DNA of 64,000 bases from Streptomyces abikoensis (GCF_014648775.1 NZ_BMRT01000004.1:62001-126000); one strand, 5' to 3'. Counted from the stretch's first letter, positions 35,404 through 44,137 are shown. Notes: generated by a model not told the origin, from the letters alone. Made by a program: numbers and translations.

Positions 35404-36138
35404 TCAACGCCCGATAGGCCAGGGATGAGCCGGCTCGTGTTCTTGCCGCTCACCGGCGTAAGCCGCACACGCATCCGTAAGCGCCTCAAGCAACGAAAGC
35501 GGATCCGGCAGCGGCCGGTCGGACCCGAACCCGACCACCCACGCGACCCGCTCCTCCCCCGGCAGCACGGACGGCGGCAGCAGCACATAGCTGCCCCGGC
35601 AGTGCCACCGCAGCCCCGGATGCTCGTCCATCGTCTCGGGATGGCAGTCCAGCTCGCAGGGCCACCACTCGTCCTCGTCGTCGGGGGTGCCGCGGGTGGC
35701 GGTGAAGAAGAGCATGCGGTCGGGGGCGACGGTGGCGACGGGGCCGACTTCCACTCCGGCGGCCGTCAGCCGGTCCAGCGCCTGCCGGCCGGCCTCGGCC
35801 GGGACGTCGAGGACATCGTGGGCGATGCCGGTGGCGGTGACGAAGTTGGCCTCCGGCTGGCCGCGCAGCCATTTGGTGACCTTGTCGGCGTCGGTCGAGG
35901 CGAGGGTCTGCCAGGCGAAGGAGACGGGGTGCCGGCCGGGGGTGGGACACCCGATGCGTTCACAGGAACAGCCGTAGCCCGAAGGGTGCGCGGCGGGCGC
36001 CAGGGGGAACCCCGCGGCGGCCGCTGCCAGGAGCAGTTCCTCGCGGGCGGCTCCGATCGCCGCCCCCGTGCCCGTATCGCCGCCCGCTCCGCTCCTGGGG
36101 CGGCGCAGCCATTGGGAGAATCTGCTCTTGCGTTCCAT
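35404..36138 (-). CDS. bifunctional primase/polymerase (Prim-Pol)-like protein
   Basis: A 244-residue protein resembling Streptomyces Prim-Pol (AEP) domain proteins. After a basic N-terminus come AREELLLAAAAAGFPLAPAAHPS, a Cys cluster CSCERIGCPTPGRHPVSFAWQTLAST, NFVTATGIAHDVLDVPAEAGRQALDRL and WHCRGSYVLLPPS. It lacks the helicase/primase C-terminus found in plasmid or phage versions. Acidic catalytic residues are not fully traceable, so activity is uncertain. It stands alone; the gap upstream (36139-36402) carries the promoter of the divergent small gene. Confidence 0.75.
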   Translation of the reverse strand: MERKSRFSQWLRRPRSGAGGDTGTGAAIGAAREELLLAAAAAGFPLAPAAHPSGYGCSCERIGCPTPGRHPVSFAWQTLASTDADKVTKWLRGQPEANFVTATGIAHDVLDVPAEAGRQALDRLTAAGVEVGPVATVAPDRMLFFTATRGTPDDEDEWWPCELDCHPETMDEHPGLRWHCRGSYVLLPPSVLPGEERVAWVVGFGSDRPLPDPLSLLEALTDACAAYAGERQEHEPAHPWPIGR

Positions 36139-36288
36139 CTATCCCCTCACTTCGACCGCGGTCTTCGGTCAATGCTGCCACCATCCTGCTCCTGGTGTGA
36201 CCGCCGGACGCATCCGGGGGGTGTGAGACCGGCCGCGTCGGGGCCGGTTGAGGAGGCGGCATCCACGGCAAGGGCCTTCCCCACCCCA

Positions 36289-36362
36289 TTGACAAGACGA
36301 ACCGTCTCGTTCAAAGTAAAGGGCATCGCGAGACGCACCGTCTCGCCGGAGCGGTTCAGAAC
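36289..36362 (+). promoter_or_regulatory. promoter with two TetR-type operators
   Basis: -35 TTGACA (36289-36294) is followed by a 17-bp spacer and a CAAAGT -10-like hexamer (36312-36317). AGACG-AAC-CGTCT (36295-36307) lies in the spacer. CGAGACG-CAC-CGTCTCG (36329-36345, perfect 7-3-7) lies downstream. The two sites share AGACGnACCGTCTCG. A third palindrome GGTTCAGAACC is at 36352-36362. This fits repression by a TetR-family dimer not encoded here. Confidence 0.75.
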
Positions 36363-36402
36363 CGTCAGAACGAGAACGACCGGAACGAGAGGAAGACCCA
36401 CC

Positions 36403-36588
36403 ATGACTCGAGGCAACGCACGCGGCATGCTCGGCGTAGGCGGCACCCGCAGCAACCTCTCCCGCGCCTCTCTGCGCGGCGGCGGCAGGGGCGGCAGGGG
36501 GGCGGGCGGCGGCACGGACCCGAACGCGCAGAAACGCGAGCTGCTGCGCGCCCTCAAGGCGCAGCGGAACGGTGACACCAGTAGGTGA
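36403..36588 (+). CDS. DUF6243-like small basic protein
   Basis: A 61-residue protein starting MTRGNARGMLGVGGTRSNLS and rich in Gly, Arg and Ser (RASLRGGGRGGRGAGGG), with a C-terminal helix NAQKRELLRALKAQRNG. It resembles the DUF6243 family of streptomycetes, whose function I do not know. GAGAGGAAG lies 6-10 nt before ATG 36403. The strong promoter with twin operators suggests tight, inducible expression; a nucleic-acid or stress-related role would fit the Gly/Arg content but is speculation. Confidence 0.7.
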   Translation: MTRGNARGMLGVGGTRSNLSRASLRGGGRGGRGAGGGTDPNAQKRELLRALKAQRNGDTSR

Positions 36589-36650
36589 ACGGGCGGCTTG
36601 TAAACCACCCGTACGGTTCATGCGCGACGCCCTCACAGCGTGGACCATTT

Positions 36651-36677
36651 GGGCACGCACGATCCACGTGCGTGCCC
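36651..36677 (+). promoter_or_regulatory. 10-bp inverted repeat before the dimethylargininase gene
   Basis: GGGCACGCAC-GATCCAC-GTGCGTGCCC, a perfect 10-7-10 inverted repeat ending 11 bp before the GAGGAG ribosome-binding site. It could be an Lrp/AsnC-type operator or an RNA hairpin. Confidence 0.55.
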
Positions 36678-36700
36678 AACACCACCGTGAGGAGCGCGAC

Positions 36701-37522
36701 TTGCGTACATCCCCGCGTGCATCCACCCCGCGCCGCTATCTGATGTGCCCGCCCACGTACTACCGGGTCACATATTCGATCAACCCCTGGATGGACCCGG
36801 GCAAGCCGGTCGACCTACAGCTCGCCCTCGCGCAGTGGGAGGAGCTCCGCGACCGCTACCGCGCCCTCGGCCACACCGTCGACGAACTCGCCCCGCGCCC
36901 CGGTCTGCCCGACATGGTCTTCGCCGCCAACGGCGCCACGGTCGTCGACGGCCGCGTCCTCGGCGCCCGCTTCGCCCACCCCGAGCGCTGGGCCGAGGCG
37001 GCGGCGCACCGGGAGTGGTTCCGCGCCCACGGCTACGAGGCGGTGCGCGAGCCGGAGCACATCAACGAGGGCGAGGGCGACTTCGCCGTCACGGCCACCT
37101 GGCTCCTCGCGGGGCGCGGCTTCCGCAGCAGCCCCCTCTCGCACCCCGAGGCCCAGGAGTTCTTCGGCCGCCCGGTGATCGGCCTCGACCTGGTGGACCC
37201 GCGCTACTACCACCTGGACACGGCCCTGTGCGTCCTCGACGACGCCGCCGACGAGGTCATGTACTACCCCGGCGCCTTCTCCGCCGGCAGCCGGGCGGTC
37301 CTGGAGCGCCTCTTCCCCGACGCGCTGATCGCGACCGAGGAGGACGCCGCGGCCCTGGGCCTCAACGCGGTGAGCGACGGGAAGCACGTCCTGCTCCCCC
37401 AGGCGGCGGTCGGCCTCTTCGACCCCCTACGAGCGAGAGGCTACGAACCGATCGGCATGGACCTCGGCGAACTCCTCAAGGGCGGCGGCAGCGTGAAGTG
37501 CTGCACGCAGGAGCTGAGGTAA
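36701..37522 (+). CDS. N(omega),N(omega)-dimethylarginine dimethylaminohydrolase
   Basis: A 273-residue amidinotransferase-fold enzyme that hydrolyses methylated arginines to citrulline and methylamines. Motifs are YLMCPPTYYRVTYSINPWMDP, PDMVFAANGATVVDG, INEGEGDFAV, the catalytic His region DPRYYHLDTALCVLD and the nucleophilic Cys in GGGSVKCCTQEL at the C-terminus. The TTG at 36701 is chosen because GAGGAG lies 6 nt upstream. It ends 39 bp from the convergent methyltransferase gene. It may supply nitrogen or remove methylarginine; regulation may act through the adjacent palindrome. Confidence 0.92.
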   Translation: MRTSPRASTPRRYLMCPPTYYRVTYSINPWMDPGKPVDLQLALAQWEELRDRYRALGHTVDELAPRPGLPDMVFAANGATVVDGRVLGARFAHPERWAEAAAHREWFRAHGYEAVREPEHINEGEGDFAVTATWLLAGRGFRSSPLSHPEAQEFFGRPVIGLDLVDPRYYHLDTALCVLDDAADEVMYYPGAFSAGSRAVLERLFPDALIATEEDAAALGLNAVSDGKHVLLPQAAVGLFDPLRARGYEPIGMDLGELLKGGGSVKCCTQELR

Positions 37523-37561
37523 CGGCTCCGGGCGACCCCGCCCCCATGCCGGCCCCGGCCG

Positions 37562-38623
37562 TCAGTCGACCCCGGGCGGGGGCCACTCCCCGCCCCACTC
37601 CGCGTCGCGCGCCGCGCGGTAGAGCGAACCGTGCCGCTTGGTGACGGTCTCCCGGGCCAGCCCGTCCTCGGGCGTGCACAGCTCCAGCAGCACCTGGCCC
37701 TTGCGGATCTGCGGCTTCCGCACGATCCGCGAGGGCGCCGGGGGAATCTCCATGTCCCGTACCGCCGCCACGTACGAGAACTTCTCGTCCTCGTAGGGCA
37801 GCGATCCCCCCTTCACCTGCCGGTGCAGCGACGACCGGCTCACGCGCGCCGAGAAGTGGCACCAGTCCGTGCCCGGCTCAATAGGACAAGCCGCGCTGTG
37901 CGGGCAGGGAGCGGCCACCCGGAAACCGGCCGCGATCAGCCGGTCCCGCGCCTCGATGATCCGCAGATAGCCCTCGGGCGTCCCGGGCTCGACGATCACG
38001 ACGGCCCGCGCCGCGCGCGCGGCGGCGTCGGTGACCGCGTGCCGGTCGGTCTCGGTGAGCTCGCCCAGCACGTACGAGACCGTGACCAGGTCCGTGCCCT
38101 CGGGCAGGTCGAGGCCGGCGTCGATGGCCCGGCGCTGCCAGCGCGCGCCGCTCAGCGCCGGCTCGGACCGTACCGTTCCGGCCAGCTCGGCGCCCAGGGC
38201 GAGCGCGGGCTCGGCCCAGTCCAGGACGGTGGTCGTCCGTGCGTCGCCCGGCCAGGCGGCGGCGACCGCCCAGGTCGCGGCACCCGTGCCGCCGCCGACG
38301 TCGACGTGGGTGGCGGGGTGGAAGTCCGGCAGCCGGTCGCGGAAGGCCTCCAGCACGGACCGCACGGCCTCGAAGGTGGCGGGCATGCGGTACGCGGCGT
38401 AGGCGGCGACGTCGGAACGGTCGCGCAGGACGGGAGTGTGGGTGGGGGTGCGCCCCCGGTAGTTGGCGATCAGCCGCTCGACGGCCTGGGCGGCCTGCTT
38501 GGGCGGCAGGCCGTCGAGGAGTCCGGCGAGGGCGGTGCGCAGGGTCTCGCCGGTGACCGGGGCCTCGCCGGTCGGCGCGTGTGCGGGGGCGTGCATTTGG
38601 CGAAGTCTATGCGGTGAGCTCAT
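37562..38623 (-). CDS. Rsm22-like SAM-dependent methyltransferase
   Basis: A 353-residue protein of the Rsm22 family (mitochondrial/bacterial small ribosomal subunit methyltransferase). SAM-binding motif THVDVGGGTGAATWAVAAAWP is followed by LVTVSYVLGELTE, VVIVEPGTPEGYLRIIEARDRLIAAG and the Cys-rich block CPHSAACP...WCHFSARVSRS, which in Rsm22 relatives holds a metal or Fe-S site. HRQVKGGSLPYEDEKFSYV is also family-specific. ATG 38623 overlaps the exporter stop by 17 nt; ATG 38596 is a possible later start. The rRNA target is inferred from the family. Confidence 0.88.
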   Translation of the reverse strand: MSSPHRLRQMHAPAHAPTGEAPVTGETLRTALAGLLDGLPPKQAAQAVERLIANYRGRTPTHTPVLRDRSDVAAYAAYRMPATFEAVRSVLEAFRDRLPDFHPATHVDVGGGTGAATWAVAAAWPGDARTTTVLDWAEPALALGAELAGTVRSEPALSGARWQRRAIDAGLDLPEGTDLVTVSYVLGELTETDRHAVTDAAARAARAVVIVEPGTPEGYLRIIEARDRLIAAGFRVAAPCPHSAACPIEPGTDWCHFSARVSRSSLHRQVKGGSLPYEDEKFSYVAAVRDMEIPPAPSRIVRKPQIRKGQVLLELCTPEDGLARETVTKRHGSLYRAARDAEWGGEWPPPGVD

Positions 38624-39899
38624 CCGATCGCCGCCGCCAGGGCCGGCACAGCCCCACGAAGCAGACCACCGCCGCGAGCGCGCAGCCGAGCTGCACGAGC
38701 GCCATCGGCACCGCCGTGTGCTCGCCCGCGATACCGACGAGCGGCGAGGCGATCGCGCCCAGCAGGAACGTGGACGTGCCCAGCAGCGCGGACGCCGACC
38801 CGGCGGCGTCCCGGGAGCGCATCAGGGCCTGGGCGTTGGTGTTGGGCATGGCCAGGCCCATGGCCGACATCAGGACGAAGAGCCCGGCGGAGACCGGGAC
38901 GAGCCCCACCTCGCCCAGCACCCCGGAGGTCATCAGCAGCAGGGCCCCGGCCGCGAGGGTGATCACGGCGAGGCCGACGGCCAGCGTCTTGTCGAGGCTG
39001 ACGCGTCCCACGAGCACCTTGCCGTTGATCTGGCCGACCAGGACGAGCCCGATGGAGTTGAGGCCGAAGAGCAGGCTGAAGGTCTGCGGGGAGGCGCCGT
39101 AGATGTCCTGGACGACGAACGGCGAGGCGGAGATGTAGGCGAAGAGCGCGGCGAAGGCGAAGCCGCCCGCCAGCATGTAGCCGGTGAAGACCCGGTCGGC
39201 GAGCAGCCCGCGCATCGTGCGCAGCGCCTGGCCGAGACCGCCGTCCTGACGGCGGGCGGGCGGCAGGGTCTCGTCCAGCCGCCGCCAGACGACGAGCGTG
39301 AGAAGAAGACCTATGACGGTGAGGACGACGAAGACACCCCGCCAGTCGGTCAGCCGCAGGATCTGCCCACCGATGAGCGGGGCGACGACGGGGGCGACGC
39401 CGGAGATCAGCATGAGGGTGGAGAAGAAGCGGGCCATGGCCACGCCGTCGTACAGGTCGCGGACGACGGCCCGGGCGATGACGATTCCGGCCGCCCCGGC
39501 GAGCCCCTGCGCCAGCCTGCAGCCGATCAGCAGCTCGGTCGTGGGCGCGACGACGCAGGCGGCGGTGGCGAGGACGTAGACGACCATGCCCACGAGCAGC
39601 GGGCGCCTGCGCCCCCAGCGATCACTCATCGGCCCGACGATCAGCTGGCCGAGCGCCATGCCCATGAGGCACGCGGTGAGGGTGAGCTGAATGGTGGCGG
39701 CCGGGGAGCGCAGGGCGGAGGTGACCTCGGGCAGGGCCGGGAGGTACATGTCCATGGAGAGGGGCGGCAGAGCGGTGAGCCCGCCGAGCACGAGCGTCAT
39801 GACCAGCCCGGCCCGACGCCCCCGCGCCTCCGGCTCGTCACCGCGTACGCGACCGGCCGTGCCCTCGTCAACGGCCTGGGTACGGCCGGAGTCCGTCAT
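38607..39899 (-). CDS. Bcr/CflA-family MFS drug exporter
   Basis: A 430-residue DHA1 transporter of the Bcr/CflA group (bicyclomycin/chloramphenicol efflux). The core begins GLVMTLVLGGLTALPPLSMDMYLPALPEVT, with motif A VGPMSDRWGRRRPLLVG, GCRLAQGLAGAAGIVIARAVVRDLYDG and APVVAPLIGGQILRLTDWR, all typical. It overlaps the downstream methyltransferase gene and is divergent from the PhzF-like gene across an AT-rich operator-like region. Substrate unknown. Confidence 0.93.
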   Translation of the reverse strand: MTDSGRTQAVDEGTAGRVRGDEPEARGRRAGLVMTLVLGGLTALPPLSMDMYLPALPEVTSALRSPAATIQLTLTACLMGMALGQLIVGPMSDRWGRRRPLLVGMVVYVLATAACVVAPTTELLIGCRLAQGLAGAAGIVIARAVVRDLYDGVAMARFFSTLMLISGVAPVVAPLIGGQILRLTDWRGVFVVLTVIGLLLTLVVWRRLDETLPPARRQDGGLGQALRTMRGLLADRVFTGYMLAGGFAFAALFAYISASPFVVQDIYGASPQTFSLLFGLNSIGLVLVGQINGKVLVGRVSLDKTLAVGLAVITLAAGALLLMTSGVLGEVGLVPVSAGLFVLMSAMGLAMPNTNAQALMRSRDAAGSASALLGTSTFLLGAIASPLVGIAGEHTAVPMALVQLGCALAAVVCFVGLCRPWRRRSDELTA

Positions 39900-39907
39900 C
39901 GTCGCTC

Positions 39908-39948
39908 CATGGAAGTCGCAATACTTGTAGTTTCAAATTACTTCCATG
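39908..39948. promoter_or_regulatory. operator-like inverted repeats in the Bcr/PhzF divergent region
   Basis: Nine-bp arms CATGGAAGT / ACTTCCATG lie 23 nt apart. They enclose the AT-rich near-palindrome TAGTTTCAAATTA (39928-39940), unusual in this GC-rich genome and reminiscent of MarR-family operators. It lies 9 bp from the exporter start codon. Regulator not visible in the window. Confidence 0.55.
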
Positions 39949-40035
39949 ATGTCATGGCCGAGGCCGGATCCCACCCCTTACGGAGGTGAGATCCGCTACG
40001 GAATAGGGGGCCGGTGACCAAAAGTTGACCTGCTC

Positions 40036-40908
40036 ATGAAGACACAGACGCACTCCCCCGGCACCGGCGACGTCCTCCGTTACACGGCCTTCTCCTCGGA
40101 CCCGTCCGGGGGCAACCCCGCCGGTGTCGTCCTGGACGCCTCGGCCCTGGACGACTCGGCACGGCTGGCGATCGCGGCGGAGCTGGGCTACAGCGAGACG
40201 GCGTTCCTGACGGCACCGCCGGAGGGGCTGGGCGAGCCGGGACGGGCGTTCACGCTGCGCTTCTTCAGCCCGCTGGCGGAGGTGTCGTTCTGCGGCCACG
40301 CGACGGTGGCGACGGCGGTGGCGCTGGCGGAACGGAGAGGTCCGGGCGAGTTCGTCTTCGCGACGCCGGTGGGGACGGTGCCGGTGGAGGTCGACGAGCA
40401 GCTGCGCGCCACCCTGACGAGCGTGGACCCGCACACGGAAGAGGTGCCGGCGGAGACCCTGACGGAAGCCCTGGCGGCCCTGGACTGGCAGCCGGACGAC
40501 CTGGACCCGGCCTTCCCGATCCGCATCGCGTACGCCGGAGCACGCCACCTGATCCTGGCGGCGGCCACCAGGCAGCGACTTTCGCACCTGGACTACGACT
40601 TCGACCGCCTGGCGACGCTGATGCGCGCCCACGACCTGACGACGGTCCAGCTGGTGTGGCGGGAGAGCGAGACGGTCTTCCACGTACGGGACCCGTTCCC
40701 GGTGGGCGGTGTCGTGGAGGACCCGGCGACGGGCGCGGCGGCGGCCGCACTGGGCGCCTACCTGCGGGAGCACGGCCTGGTGGGAGCGGCGGCCCGGCTC
40801 ACCCTCCACCAGGGCGCGGACATGGGACGGCCGGGACTGCTGGGGGTGGAGCTGCGGGAGGGCGACCGGAGGGTGCGGGTGAGCGGTACGGCGACGCGAA
40901 TCGCCTGA
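40036..40908 (+). CDS. PhzF-family isomerase/epimerase-like protein
   Basis: A 290-residue protein of the PhzF/diaminopimelate-epimerase fold. Motifs are YTAFSSDPSGGNPAGVVLDA, the catalytic Glu54 in YSETAFL, FFSPLAEVSFCGHATVATA and VVEDPATGAAAAALGAYLREHG. PhzF itself isomerises DHHA in phenazine synthesis, but most genomic homologues have unknown substrates and no phenazine genes are present here. A weak RBS precedes ATG 40036. It is divergent from the Bcr/CflA exporter and may share its regulation. Confidence 0.9.
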   Translation: MKTQTHSPGTGDVLRYTAFSSDPSGGNPAGVVLDASALDDSARLAIAAELGYSETAFLTAPPEGLGEPGRAFTLRFFSPLAEVSFCGHATVATAVALAERRGPGEFVFATPVGTVPVEVDEQLRATLTSVDPHTEEVPAETLTEALAALDWQPDDLDPAFPIRIAYAGARHLILAAATRQRLSHLDYDFDRLATLMRAHDLTTVQLVWRESETVFHVRDPFPVGGVVEDPATGAAAAALGAYLREHGLVGAAARLTLHQGADMGRPGLLGVELREGDRRVRVSGTATRIA

Positions 40909-41078
40909 GTGCCGGCTTCACGGTTCCGGGGGCGCCATCGGGCGACGCGCGCCCCCAACCGAGCCCGCCCCACGCCTGAATGGCCAATTCCGGGTGTACG
41001 GTCCGGATGCGCGGGGGCGGCGGACGAAGCGCCCGGAGCGAGACGGCAGACGGCACCGGATCCGAGGGGGACGGCGAA

Positions 41079-41654
41079 GTGAACCCGGACGGAGACCCAC
41101 CTCGACCACCGGCCCACGCACCCTTCTGGCCTCGCGTCTGGACGTACTGGGTGACGGGCGGCCTCGCGGTGGTCCTGGCGGCGGTGATCCCGGTCCTGCT
41201 CCAGAAGGGCCCCTTCGCCCCGAACAAGCCAACCCCCACGGCCTCCCCCACCATCCCGGCACCCCCGCGCCCGGAACTCAACACCACACCTCCACGCACC
41301 ACCCCACCCACAGCCCCCACCCGGCCCCCCGTCACCGCCAGGATCACCAGCATCGTCCCCCTGGGCGCGGTCACCCCGACGGTGACGAAGGTCCAGGTGA
41401 CGATGACCTGGACGGGCCTCAAGGGCCGCTCGGGCTACATCAAGTGGCACACGTACAACGACACCACCAAGCTCTCCATGAGCGAGGACAGCACCATCAG
41501 CACCCCGGCCCTCAACTGGGACAGCACGGACTGGAAGCCCACCTTCATAGTCCCGACCCCGCCGGTCCACTGGCAGCTCCAGGTGACGGCTTTCAGCCCG
41601 GAGGGAGCGCAATTGGCGACGGGCCACTCGAACTTCACGTTCAACACGGCGTAG
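41079..41654 (+). CDS. single-pass membrane protein with extracytoplasmic beta-type domain
   Basis: A 191-residue protein starting MNPDGDPPRPPAHAPFWPRV (GTG start). One transmembrane helix (WVTGGLAVVLAAVIPVLL) is followed by a ~50-residue Pro/Thr linker and an outside domain of ~110 residues (VTARITSIVPLGAVTP...WTGLKGRSGYIKWHTYN...FIVPTPPVHWQLQVTAFS) that looks like beta strands. No known domain was identified. GTG 41079 has GAGGGGG 8 nt upstream. It precedes the secreted-protein array by 130 bp. Confidence 0.75.
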   Translation: MNPDGDPPRPPAHAPFWPRVWTYWVTGGLAVVLAAVIPVLLQKGPFAPNKPTPTASPTIPAPPRPELNTTPPRTTPPTAPTRPPVTARITSIVPLGAVTPTVTKVQVTMTWTGLKGRSGYIKWHTYNDTTKLSMSEDSTISTPALNWDSTDWKPTFIVPTPPVHWQLQVTAFSPEGAQLATGHSNFTFNTA

Positions 41655-41786
41655 GGGCCGCCCCCCCCTGCGGATATCCGGTCGAGGCGAGCGATCCGCG
41701 CTGCTTATCATCGAGCCTGATTTGTCGAGCGTGAGGCCATTCGCTGAGTGTGCGACCCACGCGCGCTCAGCGAGGAGAAAGCAGCA

Positions 41787-43886
41787 GTGGCGAGTCACCG
41801 TCGTGCGCGGCACGGTGCGCGGGCCCGACGGTCACCCCGGAAGGCTCCTCTGGCCACCGTCACGGCGGTGGTGGCCACCCTGATCACGGGTCTGGCTCTC
41901 TCACTCACGACACTGTTCGGTCACTCCGACAACTCATCCGGCCCCGACGGCGTCGACGTCGAGGCCGCCGTCGAGAAGAAGCCCACCCCGCCCACCTGGA
42001 CGCGGACCTGGAACACCGCCATGGCCACGGCCTATCCGTCCGACCGAACCAATGTGACCGGCCGTCAGACGCTGCGCATGGTCGTGCACGCCGGTGTCGC
42101 CGGGGTGTCCTCCCGCATCCACCTGGTGAACACCTTCAGCAAGGAACCCGTGGCCATCGGGCGCGCCACCATCGCCCGGCAGGCGCGCGGTGCCGCCGCG
42201 GCGGCAGCCCCGATGGCCCTGACCTTCGGCGGCCGTCCGGGCACCGTCATCGCGCCCGGCGGGAGCGTCTACAGTGACGCGGTCGCGTTTCCCGTCAACG
42301 CCGACGAGAATCTGCTGGTCAGCATTTATCTCCCCAACCCCGTTCGTACGGCGCCCTATCACAAATGGGCGCTGACGACCTCGTACACATCCGCGGCCGG
42401 GGATACGGGTGACCGCACCATGGATACGGCGGACGGTGGCTTCACCACCAAATTCCCCTACTTCGCCTTTCTCGACGGCGTCGACGTCATGGCGAGCAGC
42501 GCCGGCACCGTCGTTCTCCTCGGCGATTCCCAGACCGACGGCGCCCACACCACCGCCGACGGCAATCGCCGCTGGCCCGACGCGTACGCGCGCGCACTCC
42601 GGGCGACGGACCGGGACAAGCCGATGACCGTCGTCAACGCCGGTATCTCCGGGAACCGGCTACTCGCCGACGGGGACCAGGCGGAGGCCGGTCCGAGTGC
42701 GCTCAACCGGTTCGATCGCGACGTCCTGGCCGTGCCCAACGTCAAGTCCGTCCTCCTCTACGAAGGCATCAACGACATCGGCCTCGCCGGCTCGTCCGCC
42801 CCGGAGGTCATATCCGGGATACGGCAGCTCGCCGCGCGCGCCCATTCGGCGGGGCTCACCTTCACCGTGGCCACGATTCCCCCGTTCAAGGGGTTCGAGA
42901 GGTACACCCCGGCGAAGGACAAGGTGCGGCAGGAGGTCAATGACTACATCCGCTCCACCCCGGACATCGACGCGCACGTGGACTTCGACCTGGCCACGCG
43001 CGATCCGCTGAATCCCGCCCGGCTCTTCGCCGGCTATTACGGCCGTGGCGACGACCGTCTGCATTTCAGCGACAACGGCAGCCAGGCGCTCTCGGACGCC
43101 ATCGCCTCCGGCCGCTCCCCCGCCGCGCCCACGTCCAACGCTCCCCCGCAGACCGTCGTCGCCGACTTCACCGGGGACGGCATTCCCGACCTCATCACCC
43201 GTGAGGCCAACGGCGAGTTGCGACTCAGGCCCGGCAACAAGGACGTCGACGACAGCAGTCACGGCGACGGGACCTTCGGCGGCCCCAAGGCGGTCATGCA
43301 CGACTGGAACTACACCCAGGTCGTGGCCGGCGACTTCGACGGCGACGGCCATGACGACCTCCTCGCGAAGGACGGCGCCGGAAACCTGCAGCTCATCAGC
43401 GGCAGTGGCAACGGCACCTTCGGCAAGCCCAAGAAGCTCCTCGACGGCTGGGCCGTCACCCAGACCGTCGCCGCCGACTTCAGCGGCGACGGAATTCCCG
43501 ATCTCATCGGCCGTGGCAGCGACGGCGGCCTGTACTTCTGGCCCGGCAACCGGAAAACCGCCTTCGGCCCCGCTCGGCCCGTTCTCAAGAAGTGGAATTT
43601 CACCCGCACCGCGGCGGGCGACTTCACGGGTGACGGCAAGGCCGATCTCATTGCCGAGGACGGCGCCGGAAACCTCCAGCTCTTCACGGGCCACGATAAC
43701 GGAACCTTCACCGGTCCCAAAAAGGTGCTCGGCGACTGGACGTCCCCCGGGCTCTCGGCGTTCACCCTGCGCAAGGGTGGCATCGCCCATCTCCTCGGCC
43801 GAAGCGCGGAAACGGGCGTGCTCCACACCTGGTTCAACCTGGGGAACGCCCAGTTCAGCCGCCCGCTGCGGCACCCCGACAGCTGA
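41787..43886 (+). CDS. secreted SGNH/GDSL hydrolase with FG-GAP repeats (A)
   Basis: A 699-residue protein. The N-terminal anchor/signal helix (APLATVTAVVATLITGLALSLTTLF) is preceded by a very basic tail. An accessory beta region WTRTWNTAMATAYP... and the SGNH domain follow: Ser248 in LLGDSQTDG, NAGISGN, GIND and DRLH with Asp423/His426, so all four blocks are intact. From ~445 onward there are about five FG-GAP/VCBS units with calcium loops such as DFTGDGIPDLI and DFDGDGHDDLL. It should deacylate a surface or extracellular polymer. GTG 41787 has GAGGAG 9 nt upstream. Paralogue: 48095-50080. Confidence 0.9.
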   Translation: MASHRRARHGARARRSPRKAPLATVTAVVATLITGLALSLTTLFGHSDNSSGPDGVDVEAAVEKKPTPPTWTRTWNTAMATAYPSDRTNVTGRQTLRMVVHAGVAGVSSRIHLVNTFSKEPVAIGRATIARQARGAAAAAAPMALTFGGRPGTVIAPGGSVYSDAVAFPVNADENLLVSIYLPNPVRTAPYHKWALTTSYTSAAGDTGDRTMDTADGGFTTKFPYFAFLDGVDVMASSAGTVVLLGDSQTDGAHTTADGNRRWPDAYARALRATDRDKPMTVVNAGISGNRLLADGDQAEAGPSALNRFDRDVLAVPNVKSVLLYEGINDIGLAGSSAPEVISGIRQLAARAHSAGLTFTVATIPPFKGFERYTPAKDKVRQEVNDYIRSTPDIDAHVDFDLATRDPLNPARLFAGYYGRGDDRLHFSDNGSQALSDAIASGRSPAAPTSNAPPQTVVADFTGDGIPDLITREANGELRLRPGNKDVDDSSHGDGTFGGPKAVMHDWNYTQVVAGDFDGDGHDDLLAKDGAGNLQLISGSGNGTFGKPKKLLDGWAVTQTVAADFSGDGIPDLIGRGSDGGLYFWPGNRKTAFGPARPVLKKWNFTRTAAGDFTGDGKADLIAEDGAGNLQLFTGHDNGTFTGPKKVLGDWTSPGLSAFTLRKGGIAHLLGRSAETGVLHTWFNLGNAQFSRPLRHPDS

Positions 43887-43983
43887 CACCGCGCAAGGGC
43901 CGGTCGCCCCTCCCATCGGCCCAAAAAGCGGAATCTGTGATTTCACATCGGGGAATGCAACTCCACTTCTAGCCGCGCCGATC

Positions 43984-44005
43984 CAGGTGATATCAATAGG
44001 TCGCC
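43984..44005 (+). promoter_or_regulatory. shared upstream element, copy 1
   Basis: CAGGTGATATCAATAG followed by GTCGCC, 154 bp before the first 162-residue gene. The same 16-mer occurs at 54468-54483 before the second. The core TGATATCA is a perfect palindrome. Confidence 0.6.
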
Positions 44006-44039
44006 CGGTCCGGCGGAGAGCGGAACCAACCATCCCGGT

Positions 44040-44135
44040 TTCCTTGCCGGACAGGCATGTGTGCGGTAACCGCCCACGCGCGTTTTTGCCGAACACCAAA
44101 CGATTTCTTAGCGCATTCATTACGAAGGCAAGGAA
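44040..44135 (+). promoter_or_regulatory. leader segment complementary to the RBS, copy 1
   Basis: TTCCTTGCC (44040-44048) is exactly complementary to GGCAAGGAA (44127-44135), which contains the ribosome-binding site of the 162-residue gene. The intervening loop is 78 nt. The second copy of the gene has the same feature with 11 bp. Confidence 0.5.
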
Positions 44136-44137
44136 CA

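Noticed and set aside
40036..40908. Phenazine biosynthesis gene phzF
   Set aside because: Fold match only; no other phenazine genes are present, and most family members have unrelated roles.
43936..43947. CRP-like palindrome TGTGATTTCACA upstream of the first 162-aa gene
   Set aside because: The half-sites are right but the spacer is 2 bp instead of 6, and there is no counterpart before the second copy of the gene.
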